Shown: piece by piece, positions 10,401 to 20,800 of the stretch | How the letters are laid out: every line of letters starts with the position of its first letter | Position numbering within the stretch: the stretch's first letter is position 1 | Source: Kryptolebias marmoratus | Lineage: Eukaryota > Chordata > Actinopteri > Cyprinodontiformes > Rivulidae | Direction of reading: 5' to 3' | Assembly: GCF_001649575.2 (NCBI RefSeq) | Contig: NC_051443.1 | Location: 17,918,639-17,982,638, forward strand | DNA length: 64,000 nucleotides | Translations under genes and position numbers: made by a program | The notes under the pieces: model-generated | Told to the model about the DNA's origin: nothing | The model's input: only the letters and a program-made list of their open reading frames with translations | The model's database searches: none

Positions 10401-12521
10401 CAGATGTTGGCAGCAGCTTCTAGCCGTTTCAGTCCCGACTTCTGAATGTGTGCTTAAAACATGATAAATTTATCAGAAAGCAAACACGAACACTCAGGTA
10501 TGTGTTTGCTCGATACTCCACCACTATCAGATTAATTACAGACTATTTACCATTTCATGCTGCAGATAGTTTCATGCACTCAGGGACTTTTCTCTGATTT
10601 TAAGCCTCTAAGGATGATGAATAACCAGCAGATCACATGGCTGTCATCTTCTCAACAAACTGAATGTGGTGATCTTTAAAAAGAGTTGTCAAATTCTTTA
10701 ATCTTACAATTAAAATGTGCTTAATGACCTCCTGCTCTGGGAACTCTACCTGCAGATTTAAAAGGGATTTCTGACCCGCATCACCACTCTTGATGTTATT
10801 GACTTAATTTTATCTTATTTTAAGCATTGTTTTAATAGGTGTAATGTTTTACTCTGTTCAGATCTGTGTTTTAAACTGTTTTTATTTTAACATTGCTAAA
10901 AGCTCATCTGGGGACGTGCGCTGTAAATTAATCCAGGCTATAACACTGAATACGCACTAAAAGCTGCTGATAACTCGACTGTTGGGTCGTAAGTTGGGTT
11001 GGTTTGATCAAATGTTGGAACAAAGGTTTTGACCCAGTGGTTCGGTTGCAGACGGTTCGTTTCTTTCGCCACAATCCGCCATTTTAAGCCAGAAATTACC
11101 CCAAGCGAATCTGACTGGACCTCTGCTTTAAGATGCAATTAGTAAGATGGTACAAACAACCTGTAGGAATATGTTTAACCTGGTTGGCTTCGTTAATAAC
11201 TTTAGTTTCAGTGAGTTTAGGTTCCTAAAGTAACGTTAGTTGATGCTATTATGCAGATATTACGCTTTTAGTCGCTCTAATTTAACAAGTTAGTCATTTT
11301 AAATTAACGTTTGGGTGGAAAACTGAACGCAGTATGCTGGGTCGAACTGATAAACCAACCCTGCTGAGGTAAAAGTCCCCAAGGCTCGGTCCAAATTTGA
11401 GTTACAAACTGGGTTGTTTTTAAGTGAAGTGAAGTGAAATTTATTTATATAGCACTTCTCAGCAACAAGGCGATCCAAAGTGCTTTACAACATAAATAAC
11501 AACAGAATCAAATATAGAAATACAGAAAAAAAACATCAATCATGTATAATCTAAATTAAATATAGGATAATCTAAATAAAGTCATGAAACTAAACATATC
11601 TAAACATGAGCTAAGATAGTCAAAACAGAAGCTAAGATAGTCCAAATGAAATCATGATAAAGTTAAAACTGAAATAAACAACCCAGCAGTTTTTAGTGCG
11701 TAAATAAAGAATAAATTAAATGGGCTCACCTGTAGGTCTGCGTTGGAGAGAAGGTCATCTAGACTTTCAAATATCTGGGTGCAGTCCTTGCAGACATCCC
11801 CGGCCTGAACATTAAACATGACATCATGAAAATAAAATTAATATATTTAACGTTTGCCCTAAAATGACATTTGGTCAAAAAGGGTCTTATTGCCACATCA
11901 GTTTCACTTAATTTAAAACTAAAATGTTCGGGGAAAGAAATCCTATAAGAAGTGGAAGTAAAATGATTTCCTTAAACTTCACTTTTATGTGTGGTCACTT
12001 TTAATTTTGTTTTTGCATGTCTGTTATGTAACGTCAGTGTGGATAGTGGTGCTCATAATGTCCTTGAGTCGTTATTCTGCCTCCAAAATTATTATTCTGC
12101 CTCCAAAAATAAGGTGATGAATGCAAAAATAACTTTAGCTCACGATGGTTTTATTCCCTCGTGAACCTTATTTTTGGATGTTTGGTCCTTCATGGTTGCA
12201 GAAAAGATATAATTAACTTTAAGTACCTTAAATAATATATAAATGTAGTTTTATGTGTTTCTTTTTTTTAGTTCACAGCATTCCCAAATTAGAAGAAAAT
12301 AAAAATCATCACTTACTTCCAGGGTGTCTGGAGACATTTGCAAACCGTTAATTTCATTATTTGCTGTCAAAGCTGCAGGAATGAAGGTTTTGCATTAAAA
12401 GCTATTGTAAAGAATGTAATTGAATTTGATTTTTTTGGAAGGATTTGTTGTATTTTTGTTGTGTCTTACCATAGCCTTGGAGACCAACCGAGAGAAGCAA
12501 AGTTAAAGTGAGCGTGGCCAT
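7489..12521 (-). CDS. sftpb: Surfactant protein B / prosaposin-like saposin-domain protein
   Basis: Minus-strand exons: 12521-12470, 12372-12317, 11804-11730, 9370-9248, 9161-9063, 8956-8876, 8804-8621, 7684-7626, 7545-7489, giving 261 residues. The start MATLTLTLLLSVGLQGYA is a typical signal peptide. Two saposin-B domains follow. The first runs from VCKDCTQIFESL through EICKMIGLC. The second runs from QCSFCVFLVKTLEGLL through AICALIHLC. Each has the six-Cys spacing. A C-terminal saposin-A-type module (DPCTLPAYRCRDIRTALRCG, then TVFYCQKFTWKPL) ends the protein. Saposins bind and perturb lipids in secretory or lysosomal compartments. Human SFTPB lies near MAT2A and GGCX on 2p11, which supports orthology. 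It is shorter than human SFTPB, with no N-terminal saposin-A module and only two B domains. A general prosaposin-like name is the alternative. Confidence 0.88.
10951..11702. mobile_element. Non-autonomous DNA transposon with TIRs
   Basis: The left end TACGCACTAAAAGCTGCTG is matched in inverted orientation by CAGCAGTTTTTAGTGCGTA at the right end, one base different. Internal copies of the 'tgggt' and 'acccag' words near both ends are typical of a teleost repeat with these termini. No transposase frame is present. If the TIR proper begins at CGCACT, the duplicated TA on both sides would suit a Tc1/mariner-type TA target; this is inference. It lies in an intron of the sftpb-like gene. Confidence 0.6.
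11429..11530. repeat. SINE/LINE tail-type repeat fragment
   Basis: The run 'tttatttatatagcacttct', then 'aaagtgctttaca', is the widespread teleost repeat tail also seen inverted near 42340-42415. Here it is nested inside the TIR element 10951-11702, so it inserted later or was carried by it. Confidence 0.5.
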
Positions 12522-12582
12522 CCTTCAGGCTTCGTGTTGAAACTGTTTTCTCCTCCCGTTTATGAGAGAACTGCAAAGGCTG

Positions 12583-12588
12583 TTTATA
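12583..12588 (-). promoter_or_regulatory. TATA box of the sftpb-like gene
   Basis: The minus strand reads GATATAAACA around here, about 62 bases upstream of the ATG at 12521. A start site near 12555 would leave a short 5' UTR. A TATA promoter suits a tissue-restricted secretory gene. Confidence 0.55.
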
Positions 12589-12599
12589 TCTGATGTTAG

Positions 12600-14222
12600 C
12601 TGAGCCCCCACCCACCAGATTTAAAAAAAAAAAAAAGAATCAAGCTTTTCTGATAAGAGGTCTTTTTAGTGTTGCAGAGATACAAAAGCTATTTCAGTTC
12701 CTCATTGGATGAAATGGCTAAAATTGATTTAAAAATAGTTGTAATGGTCACACATGTGCTGTAGTTTTTTTTTAAGCGTCCTCATTTCTTACCCTTGTTT
12801 TTGTTCTTTAAAACTATAAAGTAGTGTACAAGCAGCAACCGTGTGCCCACGCCACAGCACAGACTTCTAACCTCAATTTGCGTTATATGTGGAAATTAAA
12901 CAAACTATTCTATTAAACTATAACTATTATGCTGCTTTAACTCAACCCTTTCAGCTTTATAGAAACTGGATCGCATGTATTCAGGTTAACTTTCCGTTTG
13001 TAGACTTCAAATCTCAGTGTGTTCAGCTACGGATCCTTTATATCAGGTCTGATACTGGGAACAAACAGACCGACTGAGCAAATAAAGCGCTCAAGATTAA
13101 ACCTCAGTTTAAAAAAAACAATGAATTTTAACACAAGTGATTCCAGAAAAGGGTGCAATTATTAGTGACAGTCAACCAACCTGTTCAGACAGATGTTTGT
13201 TGCATCACCATCCAGTCAAATTCTTCTGATATCCTGTAAAAATCTAGTTAAATGTGATTTAAAGTGAAATATCTGTATCATTATTCAGCTAAATATCTCA
13301 TGAACCACAGGACGGATTTTAATCAAGGGTGTGCATCTAGAACTGATCGACATTTTGATTCAAAATGGCCACCACAGCCAGCTGACAGAAAGAGCAAAAA
13401 CAGCTGTAACTGTACAGATATTGAGCTGAAGTTTGCTGTGGTAGTAGCTGAGAGTCCTCCCCGACACACAGACTGCACATTATTCATGACGTTTCTTCTC
13501 ATCATAATAAATTAGTTTAAAAGTCCTAAAAAGCAGCGAGTCATATGTATTCTTTGAAGGGATGCTCAGCCCTGAGCTCTGTTTTCTTATAAACTATTAA
13601 CCCCGACACTCTGCTCTCACTCAGACTCTGTTTGCTTTTCTAGAAACTTTCTGTTCAAACCTACTGACCTGTAACTCTCAGTTCCTCATTTTAGGAAAAG
13701 GAAGCCCTGTCCCAGAAACGTTCAATGTTTTGTTGTTTGTTTTTTTCTCTCAGTGCCTTTTACTAACGGATTATGATGTTTGTGACGCCACCTGCAGCTT
13801 TCTTTTGGTAGTTTTTGCACATTTTGCTACGTCGGTACAGTTTAAAAAATAAATTAGCTGAGTTGATTTAAACATCATTAAACATGATGATCATTTAAAA
13901 GCGTTCCATATTAATACATTAAAGGGAAACCTGTTTTAGGAAACAAAAAAAGATGGATAATTTTATGGCTGCTTTATGTGTTGACTATATGTCCACAGTT
14001 GTATTTGCCATCATTTACAAAAAGTGTATTTACTGGAGCTCTTATTGAAGGTAATGAAATTATGTTTTATATGGAGTAGAGCAGATCAACAAGAGAAGAT
14101 TTAGATGAAAGACAGAAACATAAAACCGATCTTGCACTCAATAAAAACGGGAGTTTTTCTGCTCTGTGGTAACACAATGCCAAGGCGGAAAGACATCAAC
14201 AATGTTCCTAGAAAAGCTCTTA
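12600..14222. other. Intergenic spacer upstream of the sftpb-like gene
   Basis: No gene is supported. A copy of dispersed repeat family R2 occupies 13195-13475. The remainder is AT-rich DNA without recognisable coding or RNA signals. Confidence 0.5.
13195..13475 (+). repeat. Dispersed repeat family R2, copy 1
   Basis: Shares in order the words 'ctcatgaaccac', 'caaaatggcc', 'acagatattgagctgaa' and 'gtggtagtagctgagagt' with copies near 25190, 27600, 31440, 42690 and 52120. Class unknown. No long coding frame. Confidence 0.6.
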
Positions 14223-14831
14223 TGCCCCTTTTCCACTGGCTCTACTTGAGCAGCCCCGCTCTACTCTACTCTACTCTGCTCAACTCTGTAAAAAATGCAT
14301 CAAGTTTCCACCGGCTGGTTTGGTCGGTAGCAGAGGAACGCCCCCTTGTGTTGGTGGGGGGTGGTTCCAGACTTCGGAAGAGCTATGGACAACGTTGGCC
14401 CTGTGTTGTTGCTGTTTTTTAAACTTATGGGGATTCTCCTGAGACTTCAGGAAGAGAGGCGCAGTGGAAGAAATGCTCTGGATGCCGCGGTTGTTGCGCG
14501 GAGTAGGACAACTGTTATCTGCCGGAGATTTCAGGCTTTACAGCGCCTTCAGCTGGGGGACAGACGGCATAAACGTTGCAGGGTAAGCTAAAGCTGTTGT
14601 TTATATTCCTACCTTCGCTCTTTATGCTTCCATCTGGTCACACCCATGACCAATGAGTGAACAGGAGCTAAGCTTGCGCCGCCCACGAAGCAGGGCCGGT
14701 TCGGCTGGCCCGACTCTGAAGCAGGTACCAAAGAAGCAGGGACTGGCCTTGAAAAAATGCCGGTGGAAACGCGCGCAAAGCAAGCTGAGTAGAGAGGAGC
14801 CGGGACCTTTAGAGCCAGTGGAAAAGGGGCA
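14223..14831. mobile_element. MITE with TTA target duplication (PIF/Harbinger-like)
   Basis: 609 bp element. The left end TGCCCCTTTTCCACTGG and right end CCAGTGGAAAAGGGGCA are perfect inverted repeats, extending with near-identity to 'ctcta'. TTA flanks both ends (14220-14222 and 14832-14834), the 3-bp target duplication typical of PIF/Harbinger. The interior is moderately GC-rich, with frames open only by chance and no recognisable transposase, so it is non-autonomous. Confidence 0.75.
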
Positions 14832-14863
14832 TTACTGTCTATTAATGTGGGAAGGGTTTAAAG

Positions 14864-15077
14864 CAGGGGTGGCCAATCCTGGTCCTCGAGGGCCACTATC
14901 CTGTATGTGTTACTTGTTTCTCTGCTTCAACACACCTGATTCAGAGGTTAAATCACCTCTTCATGTTCTGCAGAAGCCTGTTAATCACCCATTGATTCAA
15001 ATCAGGTGTGTTGGAGCAGAGAAACAAGTAAAACATGCAGGATGGTGGCCCTCGAGGACCAGGACTGCCCACCCCTG
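14864..15077. mobile_element. Palindromic hAT-like MITE with 8-bp target duplication
   Basis: 214 bp element starting CAGGGGTGGCC and ending in the inverted GCCCACCCCTG. The arms contain TGGTCCTCGAGGGCC and its inverse, and nearly the whole element folds on itself. Flanking octamers gtttaaag (14856-14863) and gtttagag (15078-15085) differ by one base and fit an 8-bp hAT target duplication. It lies 32 bases from the PIF-like MITE. A diverged relative is at 62357-62569. Confidence 0.8.
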
Positions 15078-15085
15078 GTTTAGAG

Positions 15086-16744
15086 CCATTTCCAAATAAT
15101 TTATATAAATAATATTTCATAACAGGACAAACAGGAAAGAGTGTCTTAATCCACAAGCCTAAAAGAAATGTGGACACATTTGGACTAAATGGCAAAAACT
15201 GACCATACTTTACACCACCGTAACAGCATAAACACCTCGTATCAACTGTCAAACACGGCGGTGGAGGGATGATGATTTGGGCCAGGGCATGCTGCAGTCT
15301 TTGAGTCAAACGTGAATTTCTTTGTCTTCCAAAGTCAAATGTAAGGCCGTCTTTCCCATGGCTGAAGCACTGTTCTAAAGAACTGAAAGCGTGAACATTT
15401 CATGACCACAATACGTTGATACTGCAGGTTTAAGTTGTAGGTTTCCACACTTCAGTTCTGCATTTTGGCTTCATTTCATAACAGGACGTGTGTTCACAAA
15501 AGATATAAGAGTTTCACATGTCTTTGTCTGTCTTAACATGTCTGTCCTTTAATGAGAGTTACTTTAGCAAGCTTGCTTTTTTTGTAAGAGAAAAGTTGAC
15601 ACTGAAACAGAAATGTTACCAGTAAGGTAAAAAGAAAAAGTACAAGTTTCATAACGTTTGGTCAAGAAAGTGGCTCAGAAACAAACCAGAATAAACTCTG
15701 CAGCATTTTTTTACTCATGTAAGGAAAATGAATCTAAAAGTGTGTTTTTCAGTAAAAAGATTTATAGACTTTGCTTTTTTTGGTTTTGTTTTGTTTTCCT
15801 CGTTTGTCTGATCACTGCTAAAATCTGTAAAAACCCTCACATTTTGTGGTACAAGCAAGATAAAGTGATTTCATCTGCAGCAAGGTCAACCTTCTGTGTT
15901 ATTTCCATACAAACGATGAGGTCAGTATGCTAAACCGTACTTTATACTAACTATCATTCTGTTAATTATTCAGAATAATTGACTCAAGCATCGCCCCAAA
16001 CGGCTCTGCTTCTTGGGCAAAATGCACATCAGTCGGTTGTTCTCTAATTCACTCATTAAAGGTTTCTGTTCTTTAGTTTCTATCAGGTTTTAATGATGCG
16101 CTGTCAGGTTCTAACTGCGTCGCCTGACCGGTTAAAGCAGAATTTCACAAATTTGTGTCCAAAACAATGTGAAAAAGTGCCCTTTCTCAAACCACCGCAG
16201 TGAAGAAATGTTATTCCTTACAAAACCCTGTGGTTGACTAACACACTTCTACTTTGTTTTTTGTCTTTTTTTAACTTCCTTCAAAAAACAGAGGATTTAA
16301 ACACAATTTTCAGCGAATGTTGCAAAAACAGTCAAATTCTACAGAAAGATGACCTTATTTGACAACAAGCAGGCAAACTGAGCCCGCCAAAACATTGGAG
16401 AGAAAAGTTTTGTTAATTTACGAATAAAAGACCCAATAAATCCTGTCACACACTGTTAGACCCTTCCACTGAGAACTCTGTAGTTTTTAATTCAACGTTT
16501 ATGTTGAATGTGCAAGAAATGTCCCTATTTTTAGTAAAAAGAACATAATTAATAGTGGCTGTATTTTGTATTAATTGTTTGTTTTTAATTTTTACTTGGC
16601 GGCTGCACATAGAAATTAGCCTGTGGGTAATTTCGGTCCATGTTTTTTCTGAGAGATTCATGTTTTTGTGCAAAGAAACAATCAAAGGTTTACAAAACAG
16701 AGTTTCCATGAACTGCTACTGTATAAATATTCTGAGATTGTAGT
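15086..16744. other. Intergenic spacer
   Basis: About 1.7 kb of AT-rich DNA between mobile elements. I found no coding region, RNA gene or clear repeat in it. Confidence 0.45.
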
Positions 16745-16895
16745 TTTTTTAAGATGGCAGCAATCCACTTTAGTCCAATAATCCAGTCAGAATTAAACTC
16801 TTTTTCTGCAAACTGAGGTCACCGAAGAAGCCATCTACAACAGGTAAGATATTTACTGTTCAGAATCCCTTCTACAAATCTGAATTATCTTGGTA
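16745..16895 (+). repeat. Dispersed repeat family R1, copy 1 (right-end fragment)
   Basis: Contains 'aagatggcagcaatccactt', 'gtcagaattaaa', 'caaactgagg' and 'ctacaacaggtaagatat'. These recur in the same order near 26310, 29230, 34430, 35580, 36870 and 46510-47400. Confidence 0.6.
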
Positions 16896-17006
16896 AATCT
16901 TAACATATAACCTTTTTTAGGCTTTCAGAATTAGATTTTTGTTTGGCTTCAGTGCACAGAGAATAGAATAAACTTAAAAATATATTTTAAAACACAGCTC
17001 TTGACC

Positions 17007-17038
<32 letters not shown>

Positions 17039-17061
17039 CCATCCGTCCGTCCGTCCGTCCG

Positions 17062-17094
<33 letters not shown>

Positions 17095-17106
17095 CCATCC
17101 ATCCAT

Positions 17107-17142
<36 letters not shown>
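17007..17142 (+). repeat. (CATC/CGTC)n tetranucleotide repeat
   Basis: About 135 bases of ccatccatccgtcc units with mixed CATC and CGTC. It abuts sequence reading in reverse like the 3' body of a GATG-tailed teleost SINE (17143-17245), so the tract probably grew from that element's tail. Confidence 0.85.
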
Positions 17143-17143
<1 letters not shown>

Positions 17144-17245
17144 TTCTTTACCCGCTTCTCCATTTTGGGTCGCAGGGAGCTGGTGCCTATCCCCAGCAGT
17201 CATTGTGTGCGAGGCGGGGGACATGCTGGACAGGTCAGGTCTTGA
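17143..17245 (-). repeat. Inverted SINE-like fragment with GATG tail
   Basis: Read on the minus strand, the text matching 'gataggcaccagctccctgc' and 'gcgggtaaagaaaatgg', followed by GGATGGATGG, is the common 3' portion of a teleost SINE-like repeat. Only a fragment remains. Confidence 0.55.
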
Positions 17246-17280
17246 CCATCTACATAAATTAAAATTCTGATTAAAGTTTT

Positions 17281-17530
17281 GGGATTGTTAGCACGGCCGG
17301 AGCAGAGAATGGAGCTGTCGCCTCAAAACAAGAAGGTCACTGGTTCAGAACTCAGCAGCAGCCTTGCTTTTTGGAGTTTACGTGTTCTCCCTGTAAATGC
17401 ATATGTACTCCGTTTTCCTCTCACCTACATGTTGGATGTGTGAATGGTCGCCTGTCTAATTTGCCTCTGTGGGGAGCTGGAGGTAGATGCCACCTGCATG
17501 AAAAAGCGAGTAAAGAAAACAGATGGATGA
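17281..17530 (+). repeat. Degenerate tRNA-type SINE-like element
   Basis: Begins 'ttagcacggccggagcag' with 'aaggtcactggttcagaact' (a B-box-like motif), then 'ggagtttacgtgttctccct', and ends 'aacagatggatgaatg'. This order is characteristic of the GATG-tailed teleost SINE-like family. It lies about 200 bases upstream of the peroxidase promoter. Confidence 0.6.
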
Positions 17531-17730
17531 ATGTTTCTGACCAGCGCTTCTCGTGCCTTATTTTTTTCTTTTCTGTGGGTTTCCAAATTAAAGACTGTTA
17601 CTCCTATCAGCCGGCTGATTAGATGCAAGAGCGTTTCCTGCGTCTCACTGACACAGAAAGAAGGAAGTACCCTTTACCGACAGCAGCCTCTGTTGGTAAA
17701 CTCGTGGGGCGAGGTCTCCAATCCACTCCC

Positions 17731-17740
17731 CGAATAAAAG
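17731..17740 (+). promoter_or_regulatory. TATA-like box of the peroxidase gene
   Basis: CGAATAAAAG lies about 30 bases before the inferred start of the untranslated first exon (about 17765-17818, donor GT at 17819). An ATG in that exon (17810) precedes the true start, but splicing removes its frame. Confidence 0.45.
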
Positions 17741-17894
17741 GAGAGCGGCGATGTCAAACGCAGCATCACTACAGCCAGAGTTCAGAGAGCATCTCAGCAG
17801 GAGTCTTCAATGATACAGGTAGCAACTTGATATTTTAACTTGCACAGAGATTGTTCTTTTGAATGTCTTCTGACTTTGTTTTTTTGTTTCAGAG

Positions 17895-20800
17895 ATGCTT
17901 TTCTCTGTCCTTCTTGTGCTGGGGATCAGCCTGGTGCCCACTCACTCCAAACCTGCTGGTAAATCCCTCCTGATGGCTCCTTCGTGCATGTTTTTGTCCT
18001 ATTTGAATCTAAATTCTCAAATTTCTATCCCTGTTTTGAAGATGAAAGTCTCGGCAGCCCTATTCTTCAGAAATGCTTCAAGGAGGCAAAGAAAATAGTG
18101 GATGATGCGTACAAGTACTCCAGAGACGAGTAAGTTCAGTAAATCAGTCCTGCATATTGATGGAGATTGTTTGTTTTCATGGTAATCAAGCCATTCATCG
18201 TAACCCTCACTGAAGGTTTGAGAGCAAAATAGCATGAATTCTCCAAAAACATCACTGGTTCAGATTTTCCTGTATAACTTTGTGTCCTTCAGGAGTCTCA
18301 GACTGGTCCGTAAGGATGTGGTGCAACCCCACGATGCTCTTCGCCTCCTGAAGCAGCCCCGTGGTGACACTCGCTCGGCTGTTCGCTCTGCAGACTACAT
18401 GGCACAAACCCTCCGCCTGGTCCAAGAGAAGGTGCATCGTGTGCACAAACGCTCCCTGAACGCAACAGGTCAGACACTCGGCACACACAGCGTCGTTTTT
18501 CTGTCTTTTCCGTCTCTGATTGAAGTCTACTGGTCCACAATGTGGCACATTTTCACGCCTCAAAGTTGCATCTAGCTACAGGATGCATGACTAACACATA
18601 CATCATTTAAACTGCATCTTTTAGATTTGCTCTCTGAAGAAGACCTGAGAAAACTCGTACAGATAACTGGGTGTGAGGCTCAGATCAGACTTCCGAACTG
18701 TGGCACCACACAAAACCTCAACAAGTATCGTACAGCCACCAGCGTTTGCAACAACCTGTGAGTTTACTTCTTTTTCTCCTAATTTAGATGTTTTTATGCA
18801 TTTAATCTCAAAATTTATACGATGTACAGTACTGTTGGCAAGTCTCATGTCACCCATCCTTTCTCTAATTTGCTTCCAAGGAGCCAAGCTTTCTTGTAAA
18901 TTTTCAAATGGTCTTGATCAGTGTTTCTTCAGGCTTTCTGAAGGTGTTTCAGCAGGTGTCTGTAGACTTTGGCTGCTTTTATATTCATTCTTTTTATCCT
19001 TGTACCTGATCATTTTCAAAGGAAAATCTAAGAAGGACCTTTTCTTTAAAAAAAACAACAACCCTGTAGCTTATTTTCACATGGTACTTGATTGAGAAGT
19101 TCCTTTTTGAGACTTGAAAAGCTGAACCTACTTCAAAAGAGGTGCTTGTGAAATGTACCTGAACATCTTAGGCCATACACCACAGAAGATGTGTTCACTA
19201 ATATGGGATTTCCCAACCACTGTTACCAAACAGCGACATCTCACATTTACTTTCAGAAAAGATCCTCGCCTCGGAGCCTCCAACACCCCTTTCACCCGCT
19301 GGCTGCCCTCCGAGTACGACGACGGCATCTCCCAGCCCAAAGGGTTTAACAGAAACCGAAGATTCAACAACTTTGTGCTCCCACTGGTATCACAGCTATA
19401 TCCTAGATTCATTTCTATATCCAAACCATTACTGAGATCTAAGGATAAACCATTCTCCTCCATTCTTAGGTGCGACAGGTGTCCAACAACATTTTAAGCA
19501 CAACAGACGCAGGCGTCGTCAGTGACAGAGATTTCACTCACATGGTGACCTTGTTCGGCCAGTGGAATGACCACGACCTCACCTTCACGCCCTTCTCGCC
19601 CAGCATCCGCTCTTTCAGCAACGGGCTGAACTGTAACGAGAAGTGCGAGAACGCCGAGCCGTGCATCCCCATCCTGGTTGGTTTCAAGACTCCAGCTGTG
19701 AGATGTCGTCTTTCACCCTCCCTCCCGGTCTCACCCTCCACCTTTCTGTCTACAAACAGATCCCCCCTGGCGACCCCCGCCTGCCCTCCCGAGCTGACAG
19801 CTGCATCCCCGCCTTTAGGTCCGCCCCTGCTTGCGGAACGGGGTACTCCGCGTATAATTTTGGCGGGGAGCCGAACAAGAGGGAGCAGATCAACGCCCTG
19901 ACAGCCTTCCTGGATCTGGGACAGGTGTACGGCTCTGAGGAGAAGCTTGCATTGAGCCTTCGCAACCTCAGCAGTGACGGCGGCCTGCTCGCCGTTAACA
20001 CTGAGTTCAGAGACAACGGCCGAGAGCTGCTGCCCTTCCACCCTTTGCAGGTGGAAATGTGTGCAACTCGCAGAAGAGTCACCAATGACAGCAACGCCAG
20101 AGAGGTGCCTTGTTTCATAGCAGGTTAGTAATCCTAGGAGTTAGTTTTACAAGACTGATATATATTTATTACCCCCACCAAGGAGGTGTAGGTAATAAAT
20201 GAACAGATTTGGATGAAGTTTATATTGGTTTGGTCAAACGTTCGAATGTAGAAACCTAAGTTGCTTGTTTTTCTGAACAGGTGATGTGCGTGTGGATGAG
20301 AACATCGCCCTGACTTCCATTCACACCCTGTTTGTTCGTGAGCACAACCGTCTGGCTCGTGATCTGAAGAGGATGAACCCCCACTGGGACAGTGAGACCA
20401 TCTACCAGGAGGCCCGCAAGATCATGGGAGCCTACACGCAGGTAGAGACACCTGAGAGCCAGTCTGGGGTTTCTACCAAACCTGCGTCGTTCACTCATTT
20501 GATCTCCGTTTGTCTCTCAGGTGTTTGTGTTCAGGGACTATCTGCCACACATTGTCGGTGACGTAGCGATGCGCACGAAGCTCGGCCGTTACCCCGGCTA
20601 CAGCCCCAGTGTCGACCCCAGCATCTCCAACGTCTTTGCAACGGCAGCTTACCGCTTTGCTCACCTGGCAATCCAGCCAGTTCTGTCCCGACTGGACGAC
20701 AACTACAGAGAGCACCCTCGCTTCCCGAGCGTCCCCCTGTTCAAGGCCTTCTTCACCCCCTGGAGGATCGTCTTCGAGGGTGAGCTGCGCAAAGGCAAGC

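Larger units (their letters stand above)
9371..11729 (-). other. Large intron of the sftpb-like gene
   Basis: 2.36 kb intron with a GT-AG boundary pair on the minus strand. It has hosted the TIR element 10951-11702, which ends just outside the splice donor, and a SINE/LINE tail fragment. The rest is AT-rich unique sequence with no coding signal. Confidence 0.7.

Noticed and set aside
14653..15099. 148-codon open frame spanning two mobile elements
   Set aside because: It crosses the end of the PIF-like MITE and most of the palindromic MITE. No transposase motif or similarity was recognised.
16949..17270. Open frames of repeated WMDG or HPSI residues
   Set aside because: Translation of the CATC/CGTC tetranucleotide repeat, not a protein.
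19538..20041. 167-codon open frame on the minus strand
   Set aside because: Antisense shadow of the peroxidase exons 19470-19676 and 19760-20123, which encode unmistakable catalytic motifs.
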